Below, one piece after another: positions 18,285 through 26,472 of a stretch of 64,000 nt of DNA. Under the pieces are notes generated by a model that did not search any database, had not been told where the DNA came from, and saw only the letters and a list, made by a program, of their open reading frames with translations. The DNA comes from JABDQA01 sp963824415 (lineage in GTDB: Bacteria > Desulfobacterota > Desulfobulbia > Desulfobulbales > Desulfocapsaceae), in the NCBI GenBank assembly GCA_963824415.1, contig CAWGPM010000002.1:62001-126000 (forward strand). Reading direction: 5' to 3'. Numbering within the stretch: the stretch's first letter is position 1; every line of letters begins with the position of its first letter. Position numbers and translations under genes: made by a program.

Positions 18285-19175
18285 TTACGTTGAGCTTTTC
18301 GATGAACTCATACCAAGGTAGATCGCGGTCAGGACGACACCGACCCCAAGCCATTGGGTGGCTGAGGTGGACCGCTGGAAGAGGAGCACGTCCCAGACAA
18401 AGGCCAGGGAGGGTTGCAGCAGAAGCATTAGCCCTGCCACCGAAGGCAGCACATGGGGCAGGCTTTTGGAAATAAAGGTCCAGCCGACGGTCTGGCTGAA
18501 CAGGCCCAGTGCCACCAGAGCGCCGAGAGAGGCAGCACTGGGAATGGCAAAAGACACGCCGGCCAGTTCGATCCAGATACCCAGAAAAATCGTGGTACAG
18601 AAAGAAACCAGCATCAGTCCGTAAAAAAATGTAATATCGGGCTGGTTCTGGTGAATCGCTCTGAGTGAGAGTAAAAAGCCGGCATAGCACAGTGCAGCGG
18701 CAAGACCCAGCGCCACGCCAAGCCGATAGTGCTCCGGGTGCAAACCCCAGTTCAGGCCGACGATCAGAAACAGACCGAAAAATGCCAACGGCAGAGAGAC
18801 GAAGAAGAGCCAGCGTATGGCCTGGCCGAAAAAAAGAAACGAGGCCAGGCTCAACACGAAGACCTGAAAATTTGCCAGGATAGTGGCCAGCCCCGGCCCC
18901 AGGTGAATGATTGCCACATGCCAGCAATACAGATCTGCCGCAAAGCACAGTCCGCACAATACGGCTAAACAGAAGGTCCTGATTGTCGGGCGCCGCATTT
19001 CGTGATTTGCCAGACAGGCCAGGCCGAGAAACAGGGTGCCGAAGAGGACCCGGTAAAAGCCGGAAACCAGCGGGTCCACCTGCGCCCAGGTGACCCATAC
19101 CCCTGAAAAACTGATAAATATGGCCCCGCTGAAAATGCGGGCAGGTGCTTTGATCTGCGGGGTAAGCAGGGTCAT
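18285..19175 (-). CDS. EamA/DMT-superfamily transporter
   Basis: A 296-residue membrane protein with about ten hydrophobic segments in two repeats, as in EamA proteins (SGAIFISFSGVWVTWA opening, LGPGLATILANFQVFVLSL in the first repeat, LGALVALGLFSQTVGWTFISKSLP and the GVVLTAIYLGM end in the second). This family exports or imports small metabolites; the substrate cannot be read from sequence. A longer reading in another frame over the same bases is a shadow. Confidence 0.85.
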   Translation of the reverse strand: MTLLTPQIKAPARIFSGAIFISFSGVWVTWAQVDPLVSGFYRVLFGTLFLGLACLANHEMRRPTIRTFCLAVLCGLCFAADLYCWHVAIIHLGPGLATILANFQVFVLSLASFLFFGQAIRWLFFVSLPLAFFGLFLIVGLNWGLHPEHYRLGVALGLAAALCYAGFLLSLRAIHQNQPDITFFYGLMLVSFCTTIFLGIWIELAGVSFAIPSAASLGALVALGLFSQTVGWTFISKSLPHVLPSVAGLMLLLQPSLAFVWDVLLFQRSTSATQWLGVGVVLTAIYLGMSSSKSST

Positions 19176-19435
19176 AGGCCTCGGTTCGGATAAAGATGGT
19201 AACTTTCGATTGCGGTAATCTGGCCGATACTAGCAATCCTGGGTCGTCGTGCAAAGATAAAAGTAAAGTGCTTGCTGAGGATAATTCCATGAAAACGCTG
19301 CTTGAAAGGATTTGGACGCAGTAATGAGATGCGCTATCGCTGGAACAGGACCATATATTGTGGCTTTAGGTAAAATCGATTCAGTTACAGTTCTGGAAAA
19401 CCGGCTTGATTTTTCAGGCGCAATTTGGTAATCAC

Positions 19436-19519
19436 GCACATTTATGGTCACATGCACAAAAATCCGACGCAAATGTCTAAAATGTGCATATTGTGCAGCG
19501 GCTCGCTGAAAAGCCGTGC
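19436..19519. promoter_or_regulatory. Cluster of TGTGC/GCACA half-sites upstream of the DHOD-like gene
   Basis: Within about 85 bases there are GCACA at 19436-19440, ATGCACA at 19452-19458, TGTGCAT at 19483-19489, TTGTGCA at 19491-19497, and GTGCA near 19516. Two are inverted and two are direct repeats nine bases apart. They lie in the otherwise empty 380-base gap between the divergent transporter and DHOD-like genes. A binding site for an unknown regulator is possible; no clear promoter boxes were found beside them. Confidence 0.3.
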
Positions 19520-19557
19520 AAATGACGTTCAACCACAGACGCAATGGACCAGAGATT

Positions 19558-20541
19558 ATGACTGATCTGACAACGAGCTATCTCGGCCACAGGCTGAAAA
19601 ATCCCATTGTGGTCGGCAGCTGCGGCCTGACCGGGTCGACTGCGAAAATCCAGGAACTGGCCAAGGCCGGAGCTGGCGCAGTGGTGCTGAAATCACTCTT
19701 TGAAGAACAGATAGAAGCCGAACTGCAGCAGAATCTCGACGAGTACCAGACCGATTACCCGGATGCCTACGACTATGTCAGGCAATACACGAAAGATAGT
19801 GCGGTCACCGAGTACCTGGAGATGATCCGGGAGGTGAAGGCGCGGATCGATATCCCGGTGATTGCCAGCTGCAATTGCGTTACCGCGGCTGAGTGGACCA
19901 GCTTTGCCGAAAAATTTGAAAAAGCCGGGGCCGATGGCCTGGAAATTAATATTTCCCTGCTGCCCAGTGATCCGAGAAAGGCCTGCAGCGCTTACGAGCA
20001 GGTCTATTTTGATGTGCTCGACAAGGTGAGCAAGAAACTGACGATACCGGTTGCCCTGAAGATGAGCAGCTATTCTTCATCCCTGGCCAATCTGGTATCA
20101 CGGCTTTTCTGGACCGGCAAGGTAGCCGGGTTTGTGTTGTTCAACCGCTATTACCAGCCGGACATCAACATAAACACGATGGAGCTGGGTTCGGCCGGGG
20201 TGTTCAGCACGCCAGGTGAGATGACCCTGCCGCTGCGCTGGACCGCCTTGCTCTCGGGGATGGTGGAGGCCGATTTTGCCGGCTCAACCGGGATCCATGA
20301 CGCGGAAGGGGTGGTCAAGATGCTGCTGGCGGGGGCCCGGGTGACCCAGGTTGTTTCAACGATCTACGAAAACGGAGCAGAGCAGATTGCGGAATTGACC
20401 GCTGGCCTGGAACAGTGGATGGAGAAGCAGTCGTTTGCTTCGCTTGCCGAGTTCAGGGGGCGGCTGAGCTACCGGTTCGAAGAAGATCAGTCGGCTTTCG
20501 AGCGAATTCAGTTCATGAAACATTATGCGGGGATTTCCTGA
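19558..20541 (+). CDS. Dihydroorotate dehydrogenase-like flavoprotein
   Basis: A 327-residue FMN-binding TIM barrel of the DHOD-like group. It begins MTDLTTSYLGHRLKNPIVVGSCGLTG, carries PVIASCNCVTAAEW and GADGLEINISLLPSD, and ends with the phosphate-binding zone (DFAGSTGIHDAEGVVKMLLAGARVTQVVSTIY). The true pyrD active-site context is not evident, and this group often sits outside pyrimidine operons. The ATG at 19558 is used; the frame opens at 19516. It lies about 100 bases before rnfC in the same direction, so it may be co-transcribed with the Rnf genes. Its electron partner is unknown. Confidence 0.85.
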   Translation: MTDLTTSYLGHRLKNPIVVGSCGLTGSTAKIQELAKAGAGAVVLKSLFEEQIEAELQQNLDEYQTDYPDAYDYVRQYTKDSAVTEYLEMIREVKARIDIPVIASCNCVTAAEWTSFAEKFEKAGADGLEINISLLPSDPRKACSAYEQVYFDVLDKVSKKLTIPVALKMSSYSSSLANLVSRLFWTGKVAGFVLFNRYYQPDININTMELGSAGVFSTPGEMTLPLRWTALLSGMVEADFAGSTGIHDAEGVVKMLLAGARVTQVVSTIYENGAEQIAELTAGLEQWMEKQSFASLAEFRGRLSYRFEEDQSAFERIQFMKHYAGIS

Positions 20542-20645
20542 GCTGTGGCGGGCAGCTCTTGCCCGCTGGCGGGAGCTTCGTGGTTGGACAAAGACAGAAT
20601 TTTACTAATCAAAGGTGGTAAAGAGCGGGTCAGGACCCGGGTAAT

Positions 20646-21971
20646 ATGGCGGCACATTTAACATTTCCCAAAGGCGGGGTTCATCCGCCGGAATCGAAGG
20701 CATTGACACAAAAGCTGGCGGTGGAGACCATGCCCCTGCCGGACGAGCTCGAACTGATACTCGGGCAGCATATCGGTGCACCCTGCAGTCCGATCGTGAA
20801 AAAACGTGAAGAGGTTGCCGAAGGAGCGCTGGTGGCCGAGGTCAAAAGAGGGCTCGGCGTGCCGCTGCACGCACCGGCGACGGGTTCAATCAAGGCACTT
20901 GGCACTTCGGCCCATCCGATCCGGGTAAGCGTGCCCTCTATTACCATCAAAGTGGACCCGGAAGCTCAATCCACCCCCTGGCAGTCCGTCCAGGACTGGC
21001 AGAACCAGAGTGCTGAAGAGCTATTGCAGGCGGTCCATAAGGCCGGCATCGTCGGCATCGGCGGAGCCGGTTTTCCAACCCATGTCAAGCTCAAGCCGCC
21101 GGCCGATACCGCGCTGGACACGCTGCTGCTCAACGGGGCCGAGTGCGAACCTTATATCACCGCCGATCACCGGATGATGCTGGAAAAATCTGCCGAGATC
21201 GTCGAAGGTGCCAGGATCTTGTTGAAAATTTTAGGCATAACCAGCTGCGCGATCGGCATCGAAGACAATAAACCCGACGCCATTGCGGCGATGCAGGCGG
21301 CACTTGAAGCAGCACCGACGGACGGCCTCGATATTCGCGTTCTCGCCCTGCGGGTCAAATACCCCCAAGGCTCTGAAAAGCAGTTGATCCAGGCAATTAC
21401 CGGCCGCAAGGTGCCGGCCATGGCCTTGCCCTCGGCAGTCGGTGTGGTTGTCCACAACGTCTCCACCACCAAGGCCGTCTACGATGCCGTGGTGCTCGGT
21501 AAACCACTGATCGACAAGGTGATAACCGTGTCCGGCCTCGGCATAAAGCGGCCGGCCAACCTGCTGGTCAAGATCGGCACCAGAGTCAGCGACATCGTCG
21601 AATACTGCGGCGGCACTACGGCCGATCTCGCCCGGGTCGTGCTGGGTGGCCCGATGATGGGGTTTGCGGTTTCGACGCTTGATATACCGATCACCAAGAC
21701 CACCTCGTCCATACTCTTTCTCAGTGAAGACGAGATCGATACCAGGCCTCATTCCAACTGCATCCGCTGCGGCTGGTGCCTCGAAGCCTGCCCGATGGGC
21801 CTTGAGCCGAAAGAGGTCGGCATCTATGTCGAGGCCAATCGGGCCGAAGATACCGAGCAATTCGGAATTTTTGATTGTTTTGAATGCGGCAGCTGCGCCT
21901 ATGTCTGTCCGGCCAAGCGGCCGCTTGTACAGTTTGTCCGTCTGGCCAAAATGAAGGCCAAGCGCACATGA
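20646..21971 (+). CDS. rnfC: Rnf electron transport complex subunit C
   Basis: A 441-residue peripheral subunit that takes NADH electrons or delivers them to NAD. It shows the N-terminal KGGVHPPESKALT, the SLBB-like sandwich (PLHAPATGSIKALG), the NADH/FMN site AGIVGIGGAGFPTHVKL and NGAECEPYITADHRMM, and two 4Fe-4S motifs near the C-terminus (CIRCGWCLEACP and CFECGSCAYVCP). The length is that of a short RnfC without the long alanine/lysine tail of E. coli RsxC. It is the first gene of the rnfCDGEAB-apbE block. Confidence 0.97.
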   Translation: MAAHLTFPKGGVHPPESKALTQKLAVETMPLPDELELILGQHIGAPCSPIVKKREEVAEGALVAEVKRGLGVPLHAPATGSIKALGTSAHPIRVSVPSITIKVDPEAQSTPWQSVQDWQNQSAEELLQAVHKAGIVGIGGAGFPTHVKLKPPADTALDTLLLNGAECEPYITADHRMMLEKSAEIVEGARILLKILGITSCAIGIEDNKPDAIAAMQAALEAAPTDGLDIRVLALRVKYPQGSEKQLIQAITGRKVPAMALPSAVGVVVHNVSTTKAVYDAVVLGKPLIDKVITVSGLGIKRPANLLVKIGTRVSDIVEYCGGTTADLARVVLGGPMMGFAVSTLDIPITKTTSSILFLSEDEIDTRPHSNCIRCGWCLEACPMGLEPKEVGIYVEANRAEDTEQFGIFDCFECGSCAYVCPAKRPLVQFVRLAKMKAKRT

Positions 21972-22063
21972 CACCATCCAACGACTGATAATCAACCAAC
22001 CGAGCAAGGAGTTTCACCATCGAACCGAAAGTAAATGAGAACCAGGCCCAGGCCGCCGCGCCC

Positions 22064-23071
22064 ATGTGGAACGTATCCGTTTCTCCGCATGTGCGCAGTG
22101 CTGAGTCGGTTGATAAAATCATGTGGACCGTGGTGGCCTGTCTGGTGCCGCCGCTTATCCTGTCGGTGTTTATCTTCGGCATCCAGGTGCTGCTGATTAC
22201 TGCGGTATCGGTTATCAGCTGTATGGCCGTGGAGGCGATTAGCCAGAAGCTGCTCGGCAAAGTGGTGACGGTCATGGACGGAAGCGCTGCTCTGACCGGC
22301 ATGCTGATGGCTTTTGTGATCCCGCCTGGGGTATCGTTTCTGATACCGATCCTGGGAGCGGTCATGGCGATTTATATCGGCAAACATCTGCTCGGCGGGC
22401 TGGGCTACAACATTTTCAACCCGGCGCTGCTGGGCCGCGCCTTTCTGCTGGCCACCTTTCCGGTGGCGATGACTTCCGCCTGGCTGCCGCCGCTGACCGA
22501 CGGGGCTATTTTTACCTACCTGTCCGGTGGCATCGATGCGGTTTCCACCGCCACACCGCTGGCCGTTTTGAAGGAGCAGGGCATGGCCGCCTTCCGGGAG
22601 GCCTTTGGCACCCCGCCCGAGATTTATTCTTCCTTTTTTATGGGCTGGCGGCCCGGTTCTATCGGAGAGACCTCCGGACTACTGATTGTACTCGGCGGTC
22701 TGTATCTCATGTATCGGCGCTATATTACCTGGCACATTCCGGTTTCCCTGCTCGGCACCATCGCGCTGCTCACCTGGTTTTTCGGTGGTGAAACCCTGTT
22801 CTCCGGTGATCCGCTGCTGGCGCTGTTGAGCGGCGGGGCGCTGCTGGGCGCCTTCTATATGGCCACCGATTATGTGACCTCGCCCACCACCCGAACGGCT
22901 CAGATGGTCTACGGGGCCGGCATCGGTGCACTGACCGTGCTGATCAGGCTGAAGGGCGGCTACCCGGAAGGCATCTGTTATGCAATCCTGCTGATGAATC
23001 CCCTGAGCCCGGTGCTCGACACCTGGTTTAAACCGAAGCGCTTTGCACCGCCGCTGGGAGGTGAAAAATGA
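22064..23071 (+). CDS. rnfD: Rnf electron transport complex subunit D
   Basis: An integral membrane subunit of about 335 residues with nine or so hydrophobic segments. It has SPHVRSAESVDKIMW at the start and the covalent FMN region GGIDAVSTATPLAVLKE, where the Thr is the attachment residue. The first ATG is at 22064 but has no ribosome site. A strong AAGGAG at 22006-22011 stands seven bases before an in-frame ATC at 22019, which would add 15 residues; the true start may be that ATC. The end overlaps rnfG (ATGA). Confidence 0.95.
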   Translation: MWNVSVSPHVRSAESVDKIMWTVVACLVPPLILSVFIFGIQVLLITAVSVISCMAVEAISQKLLGKVVTVMDGSAALTGMLMAFVIPPGVSFLIPILGAVMAIYIGKHLLGGLGYNIFNPALLGRAFLLATFPVAMTSAWLPPLTDGAIFTYLSGGIDAVSTATPLAVLKEQGMAAFREAFGTPPEIYSSFFMGWRPGSIGETSGLLIVLGGLYLMYRRYITWHIPVSLLGTIALLTWFFGGETLFSGDPLLALLSGGALLGAFYMATDYVTSPTTRTAQMVYGAGIGALTVLIRLKGGYPEGICYAILLMNPLSPVLDTWFKPKRFAPPLGGEK

Positions 23072-23967
23072 AGATGATTTTCACCATCATATTTCGTCTG
23101 ACCGTATCCTGCCTGATTGCCGGCACGATCATGGGCATGACCTTCATCGTGACCAACAAGGCCAAGAAAGCCAACGAGTTTGCCCGCGAGGAGAAGGTGG
23201 TCTATGCGCTGCTCGGGTATTCGAAGGACAGGCCGATTCCGGAGTCCATGGGTATGCACGAGGTGTTTCGCTACCTGGTGCTCGAGGGTGAGAGTCAGTC
23301 GATCGGTTATCTGGTGCCGACTGGCGGCCATGCAGAAGAAGGCGGTTTTGCTTTTATCAGAATCAGTCTTGACGGAACCTTTATCGATCAAACCGATATT
23401 GTCCTGAGCGAAGACAAAGTCCGGGAGCAGGGCGAGCGTGACCTGGCCATTCAAACTGCACTGGGGCCGGCCAGGCAGGTTCGTTTTGTCGATCAGACCA
23501 TAGTCGTTACCGATCACGGCAGCCGAACCGCCTATCTGCTGCATGGCAAATTCCCCGGTTTCAAGACCAATATCGGCATCATGCTGGCCCTGGACCCGGG
23601 TTATTCGATCATCGGCCTGGAAGTCATGGAACATGAGGAGGATCCGGGTCTCGGCGCGGAGATTGAGCAGGATTATTTCAAGAACCAGTTCAAACTCAAG
23701 GATTTTGATACGATCAAGGCCATCGAAGTGGTCAAGAAGCCGCTGCCCGATGAATATTTTGAGGCCCTTGAAGGCAGAATCGATGAGGCTGCGGCGCTCG
23801 ATATCATGGAACAGTACAAGGATCAGGATATCTATGCCCTGACCGGGGCGACTATTTCTTCGGATGCGGTCAGTTCCGGCGTCAAGGGGATGACCAAGAA
23901 GTTCGCTTACCGGCTCGACATCCTGGATAAAGTGCTTGAAGAGCAGCAGATAGCCGTACCTTTTTAA
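23068..23967 (+). CDS. rnfG: Rnf electron transport complex subunit G
   Basis: A 299-residue subunit with one N-terminal membrane helix (about residues 5-28) and a periplasmic flavin domain. The covalent FMN site is seen in YALTGATISSDAVSSGV, where the Thr of TGAT is flavinylated by ApbE. The protein is longer than the usual 180-220 residues. The extra length lies between the helix and the flavin domain (about residues 50-160) and may be a lineage-specific insertion. GGGAGGTG precedes the ATG, which overlaps the rnfD stop. Confidence 0.95.
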   Translation: MKMIFTIIFRLTVSCLIAGTIMGMTFIVTNKAKKANEFAREEKVVYALLGYSKDRPIPESMGMHEVFRYLVLEGESQSIGYLVPTGGHAEEGGFAFIRISLDGTFIDQTDIVLSEDKVREQGERDLAIQTALGPARQVRFVDQTIVVTDHGSRTAYLLHGKFPGFKTNIGIMLALDPGYSIIGLEVMEHEEDPGLGAEIEQDYFKNQFKLKDFDTIKAIEVVKKPLPDEYFEALEGRIDEAAALDIMEQYKDQDIYALTGATISSDAVSSGVKGMTKKFAYRLDILDKVLEEQQIAVPF

Positions 23968-23987
23968 CCCTTTGCGAGGAACCCAGC

Positions 23988-24608
23988 GTGGCTACCGATA
24001 AGTCTAATTTTCAGCTTGTTACCAACGGCATCTTACAAGAGAATCCGATTTTTAAGCTGGCACTCTCCATGTGCCCGGCGGTCGGTATATCCACCACGGT
24101 GATGAACGGTCTGATGCTTGGTACGGCCGTCCTGTTTGTGCAGGTCTTCTCAAGCGTCACCATCTCGCTGCTGAAGAACTTCATTCATCCCCGGATCCGG
24201 ATTCCGACCTACACCCTGACCATTGCCACCTGGGTCACGGTCATTGACTTGAGCCTGGCGGCATATTTTCCGGCTGCTTATGCCCAGATGGGTATCTTCG
24301 TCAAGATCATCGTGGCCTTTGCGATTATCACCATGCGCCTCGAGATGTTTGCCTGCAAGGAACCGGTCAGTTCATCGTTCTGGGACGGGTTGGGCATGGG
24401 GCTGGGTTTTATGGTGGGCATGGTGGTCATCGGTTTTGTCCGGGAACTGCTCGGCTCAGGGGCGATTCTGGGCCATGACGTACTGGGCTTCAAACCACTG
24501 CTGTTCTTTATTCTGCCGAGCGCCGGTTTCTTTGTGGTCGGCCTGATGATGGGATTTTTTAACTGGATAGAAAAGTACTATGCAGCGCGAAAGAGGGGTA
24601 ACAGATGA
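23988..24608 (+). CDS. rnfE: Rnf electron transport complex subunit E
   Basis: A 206-residue membrane subunit with six hydrophobic segments. It starts with GTG (valine codon read as Met) after a GAGGAA stretch. The N-terminal NGILQENPIFKLALSMCPAVG and the later RLEMFACKEPVSSSFWDGLGMGLGF match RnfE, including the conserved membrane cysteines thought to hold an iron-sulfur cluster with RnfA. The stop codon overlaps the rnfA ATG. Confidence 0.96.
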   Translation: MATDKSNFQLVTNGILQENPIFKLALSMCPAVGISTTVMNGLMLGTAVLFVQVFSSVTISLLKNFIHPRIRIPTYTLTIATWVTVIDLSLAAYFPAAYAQMGIFVKIIVAFAIITMRLEMFACKEPVSSSFWDGLGMGLGFMVGMVVIGFVRELLGSGAILGHDVLGFKPLLFFILPSAGFFVVGLMMGFFNWIEKYYAARKRGNR

Positions 24609-25546
24609 ATCGGCTACACTATCTGGCAATTGTGACCGTAGTTTTAGGTCTGCTCGGCCTCGGCGGAGTCGTACAGGCGGCGGATCTGGTGTCGAAAACC
24701 GAGTTCGCTGCCGAAAACGAGATCATCGTTCATTTCAGCAACCCGGTTGACAGGACCCAGGCCGCTGACCCGGGACGCTACGTCGTATTCGAAGAATCCG
24801 ATCCCGATATCCGGCTGAACATCAGCACCATCGTCGTCTCCGAAAACGGCAGGGAGGCGCTGCTGACTTTCGACGAACCGCTCAACAGCGCCAAAACCCA
24901 TATTGTCAAAACTTCTGGAATCGGCGGCGTTGCAGAGAGCTCGTTCTCGGTCTCCAAGTCATACTTCGGTTACCTGATTTCGATATTGATCTCGGCGCTT
25001 TTGATCAACAATTTTGTGTTCACCAAATATCTCGGGCTCTGCGTATTTTTCGGCACCTCCAAACGCAAACAGACGGCCAAGGGTATGGGGGTGGTCTTTA
25101 CCATTGTCATCGTGGTTTCCGTGTCGATGAGCTGGGTGCTCTTCCAATATGTGCTGAGGCCGTTCAATCTGGACTATCTGCAGATCGTGATTTTCATCGG
25201 TCTGACCTCGCTGACGGTCCAGGCAGTGGATACCGTCCTGCGCAAGGTCAACCCGGTGCTGTTCAAATCGTTCGGGGTTTACCTGGTTCTGGTTATCGCC
25301 AACTGCGTGATCATTGCGGTGCCGCTGTTGATGGCCAGCAATGGGTACAACTATTTTGAAACCTTCATGCTCAGCCTGGGTGCCGGTGGTGGGTTTCTGC
25401 TGGCCCTGTATCTGATGAGCTCGGTCAGTGAGCGGGTTGAACTGGCCAAGGTGCCGCCGTCGTTCAAGGGACTGCCGATCGCCTTTATCGTGGCCGGACA
25501 GTTTGCGATGGCGTTTTTGGGTTTTTCCGGTCTGCAGCTGTTCTGA
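24605..25546 (+). CDS. rnfA: RnfA with an extra N-terminal signal peptide and Ig-like domain
   Basis: A 313-residue protein whose last 195 residues are a normal RnfA (from about residue 119: FGYLISILISALLINNFVFTK, YLGLCVFFG with the conserved Cys, six membrane helices). In front are about 118 additional residues: a signal peptide (cleavage expected after VQA near residue 25) and a beta-rich stretch resembling bacterial Ig-like (SbsA/Big type) domains (VHFSNPVDR, RYVVFEE, ALLTFDEPLNSAKTHIVKTSGIG). RnfA is usually about 190 residues. The ATG overlaps the rnfE stop (ATGA), so the long form is the one expected to be translated. See findings. Confidence 0.93.
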   Translation: MNRLHYLAIVTVVLGLLGLGGVVQAADLVSKTEFAAENEIIVHFSNPVDRTQAADPGRYVVFEESDPDIRLNISTIVVSENGREALLTFDEPLNSAKTHIVKTSGIGGVAESSFSVSKSYFGYLISILISALLINNFVFTKYLGLCVFFGTSKRKQTAKGMGVVFTIVIVVSVSMSWVLFQYVLRPFNLDYLQIVIFIGLTSLTVQAVDTVLRKVNPVLFKSFGVYLVLVIANCVIIAVPLLMASNGYNYFETFMLSLGAGGGFLLALYLMSSVSERVELAKVPPSFKGLPIAFIVAGQFAMAFLGFSGLQLF

Positions 25547-25592
25547 TCGGATGGTGTCGAATTTTCGTCTGTAACAGGAAAAGTGAGAAGCT

Positions 25593-26468
25593 ATGGATCC
25601 TGAATTGATCAAACTGGCCATCGGAGGCCTTGTTCTGCTCGGCTGCATCGGGCTTTTTTTCGGCGTTGGTCTGGCTCTTGCCGCCCATAAATTTGCGGTG
25701 GAATCGAACCCGGTCATCGAGGAGGTTCTCGAATCCCTGCCCCTGGCAAACTGCGGCGGCTGCGGCTATCCGGGCTGTGAAGGCTACGCGATCGAAGTCG
25801 TCACCGACCCCGATGTGCCGCCGAATCTCTGTTTTCCCGGCAAGGAAGCGGTGGCTGAGCGGGTGGCGGCGCTGACCGGCAAGAAAATGACCGCGGTGGA
25901 GGACACCATGGCCGTGGTCCGCTGCTCCCGAATCGAGGGCCGGGTCAGCCATAAGCACCGCTACATCGGCTTTGCCTCCTGTACCGCGGCCAATCTCGGC
26001 TACGGCGGTCCTTCAGCCTGCCAGTATGCCTGCATCGGCCTGGGTGAGTGTGGAGAGGCGTGCCCGTTTGATGCAATCAAGATGGTCGAGAATTTCCCGG
26101 TGGTCGACCCCGATAAATGCGTCAGTTGCGGGGTCTGTGTAAAAACCTGTCCTAAAGATATCATCGAGATTCAGACCATGAAGGCGCGGGTCTGGGTGCC
26201 CTGTTCGACGAAAGATTTGGGCAAGGCGGTAATGGGCGTCTGCCAGGTCGGCTGCATCGGCTGTAAAATGTGCGTCAAAGTGTGTCCGGCCGATGCGGTT
26301 ACCTACGAGAACAATCTGGTCAAGATCGACCACAAGGCCTGTATAGAATATGGCCCCTCCTGTGAAGAGATCTGCGTGAGCAAATGTCCCCGGGACATCT
26401 TCAAACCCTATGAGGGACGCCAGATCGTGGCCCGCAGCGCCGATAGCGGGCTGAAAATGGCGGGCTAG
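25593..26468 (+). CDS. rnfB: Rnf electron transport complex subunit B
   Basis: A 291-residue ferredoxin-facing subunit. It has an N-terminal membrane helix (about residues 7-30), the 4Fe-4S domain NCGGCGYPGCEGYA followed by a distant Cys, then ferredoxin-type clusters (CGEACP, CVSCGVCVKTCP, CIGCKMCVKVCP) and a last cysteine-rich stretch (CIEYGPSCEEICVSKCP). It accepts electrons from reduced ferredoxin. The extra C-terminal cysteines go beyond the E. coli form and are common in anaerobes. It lies 46 bases after rnfA and just before apbE. Confidence 0.96.
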   Translation: MDPELIKLAIGGLVLLGCIGLFFGVGLALAAHKFAVESNPVIEEVLESLPLANCGGCGYPGCEGYAIEVVTDPDVPPNLCFPGKEAVAERVAALTGKKMTAVEDTMAVVRCSRIEGRVSHKHRYIGFASCTAANLGYGGPSACQYACIGLGECGEACPFDAIKMVENFPVVDPDKCVSCGVCVKTCPKDIIEIQTMKARVWVPCSTKDLGKAVMGVCQVGCIGCKMCVKVCPADAVTYENNLVKIDHKACIEYGPSCEEICVSKCPRDIFKPYEGRQIVARSADSGLKMAG

Positions 26469-26472
26469 GACG

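Noticed and set aside
18229..19290. Minus-strand frame of 353 codons over the DMT transporter
   Set aside because: It is arginine- and cysteine-rich shadow sequence in another frame; the 296-residue transporter fits the EamA family.
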